From Palaemon carinicauda (Eukaryota; Arthropoda; Malacostraca; Decapoda; Palaemonidae): DNA of 64,000 nucleotides. The position numbers and the translations under genes were made by a program. The first letter of the stretch is position 1. Each line of letters begins with the position of its first letter. Shown here piece by piece: positions 1-10,535 of this stretch. The notes under the pieces were generated by a model, which made no database searches, was not told the origin of the DNA, and saw only the letters and a list, made by a program, of their open reading frames with translations. The DNA is taken from positions 83,723,391 through 83,787,390 of the forward strand of contig NC_090728.1 in NCBI RefSeq assembly GCF_036898095.1, written 5' to 3'.

Positions 1-300
1 GTGATCATGTTATACTGTTTTTGAAATAGGTACAATAATACTAAATTTCATATTTCTTATATATATTTAGTACTGTTACCTGTAAATATTAAATGATACA
101 ATTAAAAACCATCAGCAATGTTTGTATGCCCTTCAGCTATTGAAAGGAATATTAGACAATTGTCATGAAAACTTTCTCCTAAGAAATTTCATACTGTCGT
201 TTGAAAAATAAAGAAACCTCAAGTTAGATTATTGCAATATATTTATTTTCTATTTTACTGGTCTTTGGTTGTATGTAATTGTTATAATCTTATTTTTCAG

Positions 301-389
301 TATGGCGATGAGAGGAAAATAATTATTTTCTTTGCTACTCAAGATATGGTTGACTATCATACAGCTCTCTTCTCACAAGTATTGTCAAG
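301..389 (+). CDS. DDX31: Host DEAD-box RNA helicase (DDX31/Dbp7-like), internal exon with motif IV
   Basis: An 89-bp exon follows a pyrimidine-rich acceptor (ttatttttcag, ending at 300) and precedes a donor gtaaat at 390. It encodes 29 codons plus two bases. The peptide has IIIFFAT followed by DMVDYHTALF, matching the motif IV region of the helicase C-terminal domain as I know it in DDX31/Dbp7, a nucleolar helicase of large ribosomal subunit assembly. The trailing AG joins the first A of the exon at 14516 to make an Arg codon, so the phases agree. The assignment rests on three exons that read consecutively. A different DEAD-box paralogue is possible, but the spacing before the LHG motif fits DDX31 well. 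Confidence 0.8.
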
Positions 390-2450
390 GTAAATTGAGG
401 GTGCAAAGAAGAATTTATTTGAGTTATGTTTGATTAGAATGTAGATGTTTTTACAATATATGCTTTCCAATTTATTAATGATACAGTAAAATAAATATGT
501 ATTACTGGTTTTGCCTCATAATCTGTGTAGATAGTTCTCTTACGGAAAAACTTTGTATCAAGTGAAATGATTGCTACCCAACTGGTAGTTTTGCAGTGTG
601 AAATATTTATTTTTCTATGAATCTCCTATGATGTTCATATTGTTTTTGTTCTTGGAAGCTTGGTTTTGTTCAAGTAACTTCTTAAAAATTGAAAGATTAC
701 CTATTTTCTTTCCTTCCAATATAATAATACCTCTCAAATAAAGACAAACGAAGTCTAATGACAATAGCATGTTTTGCATGTCATATCATCTTAAATCTTG
801 AGGTTAACATGACACCAAGTTGATGTGCACTATTTCTTTTAGTGGTTTAAAGAGGTATTCTCCAGCATTTGTTATGAATTTCTGCATAATTTTTTCAAAG
901 GATTTTTTTTTTTTTGTGATCATGATCTATATTCTCTGCTTATCCTGTGCCAGGTTCTATTTTTTAATTTAGAGATTTATTGTGAGGAAAGAAAGATCCT
1001 CGCTGTTCTTCTTTGGAAAGTATGTTCATGGTTAAGGATTAAATTAAAGTTCAAAGCATAAGAGTAAGCTTGCTTTTAGTTCAAGTGGAAAATCAGAGGA
1101 CTGGAATAGTTCATTTTAAAGTTAATTGTGATTTATAATGCCACTACAGCTGTTAACTTTACTACACTCCCAACGAATTTAGTTTTGATAGTCATGAGCT
1201 TGAAAAGCTTTTAATGTCATTATCTACTATTGCGAAAGCTCAGAAGACCAACAAGTCTTTGTTTAACGGTAATTTTTTTAGCCTAACCTGCCCTGTTTCA
1301 AACCCTAACTTAATCCCTCAGTAACGGTTGTAATGATATTAACTTTGTACACAAGTTAAATCATTCTTTTTGTTTTAAAAATGGCCTACACATTTACACT
1401 TCCCACCAAGCAAAGTTATCCAATAGATGTGTTTACTTAGGTGCAGGGTGGATAACAATGTAGACGGGTAAGAATTTTAAATTGGCGTCCTTTTATTGTT
1501 ATCTTTTGACCCTGATGATATTGTCTATACACTACTTGAGTAGCTAATGAGGTCTTGTGAAAGTGCAGGATATTACCAATTTAATAATACCTAATACGTA
1601 CCTGCAACTAATTTTTTCGCATGGAAAAAAGGGCTCAATGACCCACATGGGGCATTATTTGGAAGGGGGAACAAAGGAAATTCCATTCCCACAGACCTAA
1701 TGGATTGTGAAAAATCGGGTTAAAAACTGTATTATAGGAGTGCATGGCACCCCTATCTTCCTACTAGATTAATATGGTATGAAAAGATAGATATGATTAG
1801 ATAGAAAGTTTCAACTTCAAATAAGGATTAATCAATTTATCAGTTTACATTTATGTTGCTAGATACCTAAATGAAGTTATTAGTTTTAGATAAGAACCAC
1901 TGTATTATCTTCTGATAATAGGAAAATATTGAATTGGTAATTCAGGTTTACATAAAATGCATTTCATATTCACACTGCATGGTTTCTGGTACAGCTAATA
2001 ATGCAGTTCAGTGTTATTTATTGACTAAGAAATGGTTAAATGGAGGTTTATTCAAAACTAGCAAGTATCTAGACTAGTAATACCGCTTCAGCTGTTTGTT
2101 TATACGGAAAATAAAAACCATTGTACTTTGATAGGGAGAGGTTTTCAGTGAGAACTGGAACTGTCTTTCGAATTGTTAAAGGAAGTGTTAATCAACTGGT
2201 GCTGGAGCAGGCAAGAAATCCCGCCTCCTTACAAGCTTGAATTTGCCTCACTTTGCTTTTGATTGCAATAGAGTACAGATGTACTCCTTGCTCCTTGATC
2301 GAACTTTCTAATTTTAATTTTTTTTTTTTCAGGAAGTAAGTGCTGGTTGTAAGTGTTAATGAATGTGATGCCAGAGATCCGTATTTGCCAGGAAAAAGTT
2401 GGATGTTGCAACAAGTTTATGAGTAAACCGACTGTAGATCCACACTTTCT
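390..2450. other. Intron sequence, AT-rich, nothing recognised
   Basis: No convincing coding region, terminal repeat or RNA gene is visible. It is ordinary AT-rich intron sequence of the helicase gene with short homopolymer runs. Confidence 0.5.
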
Positions 2451-2459
2451 GTGCTTCTT

Positions 2460-3660
2460 GTAGGCGGCATCATTGTTCGCAATCATCCTTATGTAACGTT
2501 TGGAGGTCGTGGCCTCCTGTGAAGTGGCAGGCATACAACTGATGGGGAAGAAGATAGCTAAGCCTTTGCTGGTGTCTGTCTTGGCAGCACCCAAGAAAAC
2601 ACAGAAGAAGTCTTTTGATTCTCCATCTCCTCAGTGGGTGCATATGCTGACGCTGGCTGTGCATACACCCTTGATTCAGTCCCCAGAGAGTATGCATCAG
2701 GACCTGCATTTGTGGGCTTTTCAGGTTTCCGGGGTATACAGTATAGGGTTTCCACAGTATTTGCTTCACCCCTTTGGAAGCTTGAAGCTCCTCACCTGTC
2801 TATGTGTAGACCACTGACCACAACTTTAACCTAAGAAAGTGTTAGACTTCCGTAGGTCTTTCAGGTAGGCCCGCTATCACTTTGACGGGTCTAGTAGCTA
2901 AGACTACCTCTCCCCTGGTTTCCCCGGTGCCAGTGTCTCCCGTCATGATGCCAGTGGTGAAAGGCGTGGTGGTCCCCCATTGTTAGGGGCCCAGGTGTCC
3001 CCCCATAGTTAGTGACCCAGGTGCCCCCCCTCCCCCAAGCCCAAAAGAACTGTCAAGCTCATAAAGTGACACCTGTAGCATCAGGGAAAGTTCCAGCATC
3101 TGAGGTATGTAAAGCTTAAGTGTGGGTGTGAGTCAGTCTCAGGGCCAAATGTGTGTTTTGCTTCTGTGGGCGGGGTTACTCCGGTCAACCCTGTGTTAGC
3201 CACCCCTTCCCCAGTGTCCGTCACCCCGATCCTTGTGCCTAAAGGCCCAAGGCCTGTTAACCCTGCTCTGTCTGTGTCTTTACCTTTGCCTGTGACCCAG
3301 CTTGTTACCATATCGCGGAACCCCTGTTAGTGTGCCTTCCATCTCTCCTGTGATCGTGTATCCCAGTGTTGTGATTCCTTTGGGAACAAACTGTGTTCCC
3401 TAGGGTAACATCATCGTGTTGGTTACTTATACCTCGACTACTCTGCTAACAGAGCCTGAGGTAAGAGTCAGGAAGAAGAAGCATGCTCATTGTTCTTCTG
3501 ATTCATCCTCTACATCCTCTGACCATGATTTCTCTTAGTCTAAGAGGAAGAGGGGGAAGAAGGACAGGAAGAAGTACTGTACAGTGACATGTGGCTTTCA
3601 ACCATGGCTCCATGTTGGATGCACATTCTAGGTGCATGAGGCTGGAGCAGTGACCCCATC
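2460..3660 (+). pseudogene. Decayed GC-rich coding-like sequence, perhaps an old retroelement gag
   Basis: This stretch is clearly more GC-rich than the surrounding intron. It reads in interrupted frames as Pro/Val/Thr-rich peptides, followed near 3460-3560 by a basic and Ser-rich segment (VRVRKKKHAH, then a run of Ser and Asp, then KRKRGKKDRKK). Low-complexity Pro-rich plus Lys/Ser-rich composition is common in gag proteins of decapod retroelements, but I see no zinc knuckle, protease or polymerase motif. The frame breaks several times. The gag assignment is an inference from composition and context; it could be another decayed repeat. Confidence 0.3.
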
Positions 3661-3699
3661 ACCATGGCTTCCCGGGGCCGTGGCTCGAGTTTCCTCTTC

Positions 3700-4290
3700 T
3701 ACCCTGGTAGAAGGTTGGCCAGGGCACCAGCCACCCGTTCACATAATACCACTAGAGAGTTATGGGGTTCTTTGACTGGCCAGACAGTACTGCATTGGAT
3801 TCTCCTCACGGATTATGGTTCATTTTCCCTTTGCCAACACATACACCAAATAGTCTGGCCTATTCTTTACTTATTCTCCTCTGTCCTCATATACCTGGCA
3901 ACACTGAGATTACCAAACAATTTTCCTTCCCCCAAGGGGTTAACTACTGCACTGTAATTGTTCAGTGGCTACTTCCTCTTGGTAAGGGTAGAAGAGACTC
4001 TTTAGCTATGGTAAGCAGCTCTTCTAGGAGAAGGACACTGGAAAATCTTATCTTGAGGATATACGCGGGCACACTATTCTATCCTATTTCTCTTCCTCTT
4101 GTTTTTTAAAGATTTTATAGTTTATATAGGAAACATTTATTTTGATATTGTTACTGTTCTTAAGATATTTTATTTTTCCTTGCTTCCTTTCCTCACTGAG
4201 CTCTTTTCCCTGTTGGAGCCCCTTGGCTTATAGCATCTTGCTTTTCCAACTAGGGTTGTAGCTTAGCAAGTAATGATAATGATAATAGAT
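3700..4290 (-). repeat. R1 dispersed repeat, internally deleted copy
   Basis: The reverse complement matches the split copy at 29252-29370 plus 29967-30402. The shared end is the gctaagctacaac / ggaaaagca block with a TTA/ATT microsatellite tail at 4270-4285. This copy lacks about 110 bp that are present around 30080-30190 in the other copy. It has no coding capacity. I recall this repeat as common in decapod genomes. Confidence 0.7.
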
Positions 4291-4384
4291 TGGCCAGGGC
4301 ACCAGCCACCCGTTAAAATACTACCACCAGAGAGTTATTGGGTCGTTTGACTGGCCAGACAGTACTACATTGGATCCTTCTCTC
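4291..4384 (-). repeat. R1 dispersed repeat, partial second copy fused to DIRS element A
   Basis: It repeats the first ~95 bp of the preceding copy (ggccagggcaccagccaccc ... ctggccagacagtact) in the same orientation, so R1 is partly tandem here. It stops at cattggatccttctctc, where the gag homology of DIRS element A begins within about 10 bp. Confidence 0.7.
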
Positions 4385-4398
4385 TTCTCACTGACGGG

Positions 4399-5601
4399 AT
4401 GTTGACCATTGAAGGCTTTGGAACCCGGCCCATTGAGGACTTTGAATTCTTCCCTCCCGGCCTTCAATTCCCCTTCCCAGGCTTCGCCCGGCTAACGGAA
4501 GAAGCTCTTGTCCGGCTAGATAAGGTCCCTAAGGAGACCGTTATCTTCCCAAAAGAACAGGCTCAGTCTGTTTGGGTTTGAACCCTGAACAAGTGGGGTT
4601 GCACGAACACCATGCTGACTCCCCACAAGAGCACATACACTATGTTTCTTGTGGACGAGCAGACCCCTACTCCTTGCGTCACCAAGATGGTGGACTTAGC
4701 TCTTCAAGCAGTGGCCGAAGACAAACCTTTGCCCCAGCTTCGGAAGACAGACCCTACATCTCTTCTGCTCCCATCAGATAATGAATGTTGGCTTAACATT
4801 CAGTCAACATTTACCTCTGGTAAGTTATCTGCTGATTGTGCGTCGACGCAATTTAGCGAACGACTTCCAAGACTTCCCGAAACCTTAATTCGACTCGAGT
4901 TCGAGTCCCGGTCTAGGTTTAGCAGGAGCCTAAACATCTCGACGATGGTGGAGATGTTTTCCCTCAACTTTGATGAGGAACACACTTTTAAGGTCATGAC
5001 AAAGGCCACCTTACAATCCTTGTTATCGGATTGCTATGACTTCTTGGTAGCCAGAAGACGTTGCCGTAGGCATGTTCTATCAGAGGCTACTATCCGCCAT
5101 AAGCCGAATAAGCTCATTAAAACCTCCGCTTGGGGTCCGGACCTGTTTCCGGAGGACATGGTCAACTCGGTGTTAAGCGAAGCTGCCAGGGTGAACCAGA
5201 GCCTCAAGGTCCGTTGGGGTCTCACTCCCAAACGGAAGTTCGTACAGTCGAACGTTCAATCCCGGGGCAGGAAAAGGCTACGTCCTTACAGCTCTGCCCA
5301 GTTCCGCCAACCTCTCCAGGTAGTCCAGCCAGTCCCGGTTGCTCAGACCATCCAACCCTCCACCTCCAAGCCTCAACCCCAAGAGGAATATGTTCTCGTC
5401 CCTAAAAGCCAAGTGGCTTCAAGTTTGTTCACCTCACCGGCTTACAACCCTGCCTATGAGTCCCGGGGTTCCTCTCAAGGATACCAGCAAGGCAGGGGCC
5501 TTGGTTCAAGAGGCTCCTTTCAGAACAGAGGCAAGGGGAGATATTTCTCCCGTGGAAAGGGATCACGCGGAGGCCGTGGCGGAAAATCCTCCAACTACTG
5601 A
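4399..5601 (+). pseudogene. DIRS A gag, 5'-truncated with an in-frame stop
   Basis: One frame runs from 4399 to 5601 but is cut by TGA at 4579-4581. Element D has Cys (WVCTLNEW) at that position, so this is a nonsense change. The protein matches D through FEFFPPGLQFPFPGFARL, the ALVRLDKVPKETV segment and the ASTQFSERLPR region. The C-terminus is rich in Arg and Gly (SRGKGSRGGRGG), a likely nucleic-acid-binding tail. DIRS Gag coats the RNA in the particle. The N-terminal ~220 residues found in D are absent. The frame overlaps the start of the RT frame by about 260 bp. Confidence 0.85.
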
Positions 5602-6505
5602 GATTCCTCAGGTAGGAGGGAGGCTTTATGCGTTCAGGAGTCGCTGGAGGTTCAGTCCCTGGGCCTTCAGCATAATTTCCAAGGGCCTGGGGTGGAGTTG
5701 GATAGAAGGGCCTCCTCCACCGAACAAATTCCATCAACTCCTGACACCGGATCTGACCCTGTTTACCCAGGATCTATTGCGCAAGAACCCGATCAAAGAA
5801 ACAAAACATCTGAAGTTTCAAGGTCGCTTATTCAGCGTCCCGAAAAAAGACTCAGACAGCCGGAGAGTCATCCTCGATCTTTCCCGGCTAAACTTGTTCA
5901 TTCAATGCGACAAGTTTCACATGCTTACCGTCTTGCTGGTACGGACCTTACTTCCCCGTGGGGCCGTCACCACCTCCATCGATCTTACCAATGCTTACTA
6001 TCACGTTCCAATAGCGAGACATTTTTGCCCATTCCTAGGATTCAGACTAGGCAACAAGGCTTACACGTTCAAAGTGATGCCTTTCGGGCTCAACATCGCG
6101 CCCAGAATTTTCACGAAACTGACGGAATCAGTCATTCAAGAACTTCGAACCCAAGGGGTCCAAGTCGTCGCATATCTGGATGACTGGCTAATCTGGTCAG
6201 ACAACGTTGAGGATTGTCTCAAAGCGACAAACAAAGTGATCCAGTATCTTCCGTCTCTGGGATTCCAAATAAATTTCAGAAAGTCCCGCCTAACACCGGA
6301 GACCAAGTTTCAGTGGCTGGGATTACAGTGGGACCTACGCTCTCACACCCTATGTCTTCCCAGGTCCAAGAGAATAGAGATTGCGAAGAATACCAAACGC
6401 TTTCTCTGGGAAAAGATAACATCCAGAAGGAATCAAGAAAAGATCCTAGGATCCCTACAATTCGCTTCAGTGACAGACCTCCTTCTGAAAGCGAAACTGA
6501 AGGAC
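5339..6505 (+). CDS. DIRS A reverse transcriptase
   Basis: The RT domain lies in the frame after gag. Visible motifs in order are FQGRLFSVPKKDSDSRRV, ILDLSRLN, TSIDLTNAYYHVPI (catalytic Asp), FKVMPFGLNIAPRIFTKL and AYLDDWLIW near 6170-6190 (the YLDD catalytic box), then FQWLGLQWDL. The domain itself is uninterrupted. After LKAKLKD at about 6505 the homologous sequence moves to the next frame because A lacks two bases that D has, so the downstream part of this open frame (to 7102) is not real coding. The upstream start is uncertain because the frame overlaps gag. Confidence 0.85.
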
Positions 6506-6506
6506 A

Positions 6507-7433
6507 AACCGGGTTTGGCGCTCCAGAGCGAACAACAAATTTCGAGACAAGAAGACCCGTCTTCCTTCCATTCTTCGGAAGAGGCTTCTCCCATGGACAA
6601 CCACCAAGAGCCTGTCGAAATCGGTCCCGCTTCGGTACCCTCCTCCAAAGATAGTCATCCACACGGATGCCTCCCTATCAGGTTGGGGAGGTTATTCCCA
6701 ACACAGGAAGGTTCAGGACTTTTGGTCCGCAATGTACCAACAGTTCCACATAAACGTCCTAGAAGCCATGTCGGTCTTACTAACTTTAAAACGTCTTTCC
6801 CCGGCCAAGAAGCAACACCTGAGACTAGTTCTCGACAACGAAGTTATAGTCCGTTGCCTAAACAGGGGGGGCTCCAAGTCAGGCACCATCAACCATGTGA
6901 TGGTAGCAATCTTTTCCCTAGCAGCCTCAAACCAATGGCACCTATCAGCTGTCCATCTGGCTGGAGTTCGGAACGTTGTGGCAGACGCACTCTCAAGGAC
7001 GACCCCGTTGGAGTCAGAATGGTCACTAGATCAAAAATCGTTTCAGTGGATCCTCTCCCAGGTACCGGACCTCCAGGTAGATCTCTTCGCTACGGAGTCT
7101 AACCACAAACTGAAATGTTATGTGGCCCCCAACCTGGACCCTCGGGCTTACGTCACGGATGCCATGTCTCTGAACTGGAACACCTGGGAAAGGATTTATT
7201 TTTTCCCACCGGTGAACCTATTGATGAAGGTGCTGGACAAACTTCGAACCTTCAAAGGTCAAGTAGCCCTGGTGGCCCCCAATTGGCCAAAGAGCAATTG
7301 GTTTCTTCTTTTACTGGAGCTGAGTCTCCGCCTTCGCCAGATTCCCAACCCGACTTTGACCCAAATAGTACAAACGCGCACTGTGTTCGCTTCCTCAAAC
7401 ATTCGGAACGCCCTAACTTTATGGACTTCATGA
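6507..7433 (+). CDS. DIRS A RNase H domain
   Basis: It continues the RT polypeptide after the 2-bp frameshift. Near 6656 the frame reads IVIHTDASLSGWGGY, the first catalytic Asp of DIRS RNase H. At 6732-6780 comes NVLEAMSV (catalytic Glu), then LVLDNEVIV (Asp), and GVRNVVADALSR (final Asp). The DIRS-typical tail follows with LQVDLFATESNHKL and NLDPRAYVTDAMS. It overlaps the recombinase frame at its 3' end. It would need the frameshift repaired to be fused to RT, so the copy is presumably dead. Confidence 0.8.
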   Translation, partial: NRVWRSRANNKFRDKKTRLPSILRKRLLPWTTTKSLSKSVPLRYPPPKIVIHTDASLSGWGGYSQHRKVQDFWSAMYQQFHINVLEAMSVLLTLKRLSPAKKQHLRLVLDNEVIVRCLNRGGSKSGTINHVMVAIFSLAASNQWHLSAVHLAGVRNVVADALSRTTPLESEWSLDQKSFQWILSQVPDLQVDLFATESNHKLKCYVAPNLDPRAYVTDAMSLNWNTWERIYFFPPVNLLMKVLDKLRTFKGQVALVAPNWPKSNWFLLLLELSLRLRQIPNPTLTQIVQTRTVFASSNIRNALTLWTS

Positions 7434-8407
7434 AGTTTGCGGCCCACAAAGGGGCTAACATAGATCCCCAGAATACTTTATTCTTAGAATCAGATAAGAG
7501 AGACTCCACTCTTCGTCAATATGACTCAGCGGTCAAAAAACTAGCAAAGTTTTTGAAGGATTCTAATGTTGTCTTTATGACAGTAAACCTTACGGTTACC
7601 TTTTTCAGAACCTTGTTTGAGTCAGGTTTGGCAGCTAACACTATTACTACCATTAAGTCTGCCTTGAAGAAAATTTTTCTGGTCGGGTTTAATATAGATC
7701 TAACAGACTCATTGCTAGCTTCAATTCCAAGAGCTTGTGCCAGACTGAAACCATCCATTCGTCCTAACTCGGTTTCCTGGTTTCTCAATGATGTCCTCAA
7801 ACTGGCGTCAGAAACCATCAACGACTCATGTGAGTATATACCTCTACTCAGAAAAACTCTATTCCTTATGAGTTTAGCATCCGGCGCTAGAATTTCAGAA
7901 TTAGCGGCCTTGTCAAGAGATCCAGGCCACATCGAGTTCCTTCCATCAGGAGAAGTTCTCCTCTCCCCAGACAAAGTCTTCTTGGCCAAAAATGAAGACC
8001 CTCAGAACAGATGGTCCTCCTGGAAAATTATCCCGCTCCCTCAGGATCCTTCCCTGTGTCCTGTTACCACTCTAAAGTCCTTTCTATCAAGGACTTCCTA
8101 TAAGACCTCAGGACCCTTGTTCGTCAGAGAACAGGGAGGGACTATAACTTTAAAAGGGATCAGACAACAGATTTTGTATTTTATCAAACAGGCTAATCCT
8201 GAGTCTTTCCCTCACGTCCATGACATACAGGCGGTAGCAACCTCAATAAATTTTTTCCATCACATGAACTTTGCAGATCTTACTAAATATACCGGATGGA
8301 AATCCCCGTCAGTGTTCCGGCGGCACTATCTGAAACATCTAGAGGCCCTTCAGCTCGCTACCGTAGCCGCAGGGAGCGTGGTATCCCCCGAACAAATTAA
8401 TTCCTAA
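7379..8407 (+). CDS. DIRS A tyrosine recombinase, catalytic Arg replaced
   Basis: The YR domain is open to TAA at 8405-8407. It has an N-terminal SAM-like helical region (RQYDSAVKKLAKFL, then NTITTIKSALKK) and a catalytic domain with GARISELAAL (first Arg), HVHDIQAVA at about 8213-8237 (His, but Gln in place of the second Arg, codon CAG 8228-8230), and FRRHYLKHLE (nucleophile Tyr). D has HDIRAVA at the same site. Established knowledge says both Arg residues are needed for strand exchange. The open frame extends upstream to 7115 over RNase H; the true start is unknown, and I chose the point where similarity to D is strongest. Confidence 0.85.
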   Translation, partial: HCVRFLKHSERPNFMDFMKFAAHKGANIDPQNTLFLESDKRDSTLRQYDSAVKKLAKFLKDSNVVFMTVNLTVTFFRTLFESGLAANTITTIKSALKKIFLVGFNIDLTDSLLASIPRACARLKPSIRPNSVSWFLNDVLKLASETINDSCEYIPLLRKTLFLMSLASGARISELAALSRDPGHIEFLPSGEVLLSPDKVFLAKNEDPQNRWSSWKIIPLPQDPSLCPVTTLKSFLSRTSYKTSGPLFVREQGGTITLKGIRQQILYFIKQANPESFPHVHDIQAVATSINFFHHMNFADLTKYTGWKSPSVFRRHYLKHLEALQLATVAAGSVVSPEQINS

Positions 8408-8822
8408 TTAATTCCTGAAGGTACTATGTCTTGCCATCTTCTTCCTCTTACCTGCCTCACTTACAGTTCCTACCTGAGTTCAGTTTGTTATGTCACACCC
8501 ATGGGTGTCCCCATGTCTTAGATATTGTTTATCTCTATTATTAATTGTCATATTTACATTTTGTCCTGCGAACTGTATTTCTTTTATGTCCAGTTTTATA
8601 TGGTTTTATCTAAGACATTCTGACCTCAGATCCAATTTTGATTTCAAGTATTATTTTCACATTTTGTCATCCCTTCCTGGGATATTATACCCTGTCAGTT
8701 TTTGATGTTATAAAAGACTATCGTCTACTACTACAACTCTTGATTAAACTACTGTTATGTTATGTTGATTTTAATTCGTTCCCTTATATTTACTGAAGTT
8801 TGGGTTCGTTTCTCTGGTACTA
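8408..8822 (+). other. DIRS A 3' untranslated region
   Basis: T-rich non-coding sequence between the recombinase stop and the ICR; nothing else seen. Confidence 0.6.
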
Positions 8823-8913
8823 TTTCACTGGCCGGCACAGGTTGAGCCCAGAAAAGGGATTTTGACGAAGGAAAAATCTATTTCTGGGCGAGAGACCTGT
8901 GCCGCCCAGTGAA
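8823..8913 (+). repeat. DIRS A internal complementary region (ICR)
   Basis: A ttcactggccggcacaggt block and an acctgtgccgcccagtgaa block form an interrupted palindrome around gggattttgacgaag. The first half matches the element's right end at 9216-9248. The second half matches the family left end seen at 29371 and, inverted, the end of D at 57740. This head-to-tail join is the DIRS ICR. Confidence 0.85.
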
Positions 8914-9029
8914 CCCACCCTAGTTGTCCCCCCCTGATCAGACCCCAAACTTAAAGGTGCTATAGGGAGTGCTGGGCAAGCGTCGGTAGAGTTAGTAGTA
9001 CTAGTCTGCGCGGCAGGGAAGGTTGATCT

Positions 9030-9248
9030 GCACCTCACTATTGAGGGATTTTTAAGAGGAGATATCTAAATGGTACGAGACCTCTGGTCATATTACGCCC
9101 TAGATTATACCGACACCAATAGGTGAGCGAGCTAGTTCAACCTAGCATTCCTATGCATTTTTTCTCTGGTAATATTTTAGCAGTTATATTCCTTAGAAAT
9201 GGTGCTTTAGGAGCATTTCACTGGCCGGCACAGGTTGAGCCCAGAAAT
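9030..9248 (+). repeat. DIRS A right inverted terminal repeat
   Basis: The reverse complement aligns with the left end of the family fragment at 29371-29600 and with 57740-57975 of D, including ggggcgtgat/attacgcccta, gagcgagctag and catttcactgg blocks. Similarity ends at about ttgagcccagaaa. Confidence 0.8.
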
Positions 9249-9882
9249 CTATATTTTGATTAACGAAGAATTTATTATGCAGTGTGTAACAAAGGCCTTT
9301 AATTATTATAGAATAAATATCGAGACTAATTTATAGTTAGGTGCATAACAAGTATTTTAGTTTTACTGTAGTGAGATTCATCTTCATGGAATATGTCGTC
9401 GTGAATTTAACTTATCATGAAATTTACCAAGTAGAATTTACCGGTCACCAATGTTATGCTACTTTTATTAGAGATTGTAATCTCTTGTCACTTGACAACT
9501 CAGCTGATTCTCTTGCAATAAATACATATATTTTCATCTGAGCCTAAGAAAAAACTCCAAACCCATTCACATCCTGTTCATGGATTCTCTTCATCAGGAA
9601 AGTAAGAAAAAAAAGGCTCAGAGAGAGAATTGAAATTTTTTGTAATGATACATTTTAAACTGTAAATGCTTAATTTCTCTCTCTGATCATCAACAACTGA
9701 GGCTACACTGGGAAACATAATAAAACACTCCCTATCGATCCTCTTATGCCAGACCAGCAATCTCTTTTTGAACCCGTCAATCTTATCTTAAAAAAATTGA
9801 ATAATTCCTGCCCTCTAGCAGTAAATTAAGCTGAATCAGAAGCAAAACTATGGTACTCAAATAGGCCAACTTAACAACCCAC
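9249..9882. other. Intron sequence, nothing recognised
   Basis: AT-rich with short spurious frames; no motif, terminal repeat or RNA gene seen. Confidence 0.5.
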
Positions 9883-10212
9883 TTTAAAGGTTTAAAGGCT
9901 GCTCATGAATGGGAGAAGTAAGGAACAGTGACATTGCCCTATCAAGCAGGATAAGGCCCTAGAGACTGACCATGTATTCATATGATCAGCACCCAAGCCC
10001 CCTCTCCACCCAAGCTAGAACCAAGGAGGGCCAGGCAGTGGCTGCTGATGACTCAGCAGATAGACCAATAGGCTCCCCCAAATCCCCCATCCTCAGCTCA
10101 CAAGGATAGTGAGATTGCAGCAACCAGAGCAATTAACGAGTTTGAGTGGGACTCGAACCCCAGTGTGGTATTCACCACACATGGACGTTACCACATCGGC
10201 CACCACAACCCC
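9883..10212 (-). mobile_element. tRNA-derived SINE, copy 1
   Basis: On the minus strand it begins gtggtggccgatgtggtaac (A-box-like) and has ggggttcgagtccc (B-box), the internal RNA polymerase III promoter of a tRNA-like head. A body (tgctgagtcatcagcagcca, gatcatatgaa, tggtcagtctctagggc) follows, with an end in cctttaaacctttaa. Copies at 36530 and 56630 share the body in the same order. Non-autonomous; SINEs are mobilised by LINE proteins. Confidence 0.85.
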
Positions 10213-10535
10213 TAGTATCTTGGAACATATTTGCACTGTCAGGTTTTCTGTTTCAAAGATGTTACTAACTCATTGCCATAGTTCAAGAATAAGTGTTAAG
10301 CACCATACACATTATGATTCATGATGTGAGCAGTGTTGAATGGATGCACTGAAAAATGACTTTTTCAACAGACAATTGCAATACCAACGAGTTAATAGGC
10401 CATTCAAAGTGGGAGGATGCCCGCACGGCTCAACTCCGGCGCCAGTGACTAAAAGTTCACTGCCTACTATAGTCTCATTAAGTGGACAAGGACCAACACT
10501 CCATTTATTTTAATAATAATTTATTTTTGATAATA
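10213..10535. other. Intron sequence, nothing recognised
   Basis: Short AT-rich spacer between the SINE and the Tigger derivative. Confidence 0.5.

Larger units (their letters stand above)
4392..9248 (+). mobile_element. DIRS-type retrotransposon A, 5'-truncated
   Basis: The order is gag, RT, RNase H, tyrosine recombinase, ICR and right inverted repeat, as in DIRS elements. Homology to element D begins abruptly inside gag at about 4392, so the left terminal repeat, 5' leader and gag N-terminus are missing. Its proteins are broken by one nonsense codon in gag, a 2-bp deletion between RT and RNase H relative to D, and loss of a catalytic Arg in the recombinase. It is the same family as D and as the left-end fragment at 29371-29966. 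Confidence 0.9.

Noticed and set aside
10120..10212. A true tRNA gene
   Set aside because: A- and B-box-like words are present but the cloverleaf does not close, and the same head occurs with a shared body at two other sites, so it is a SINE.
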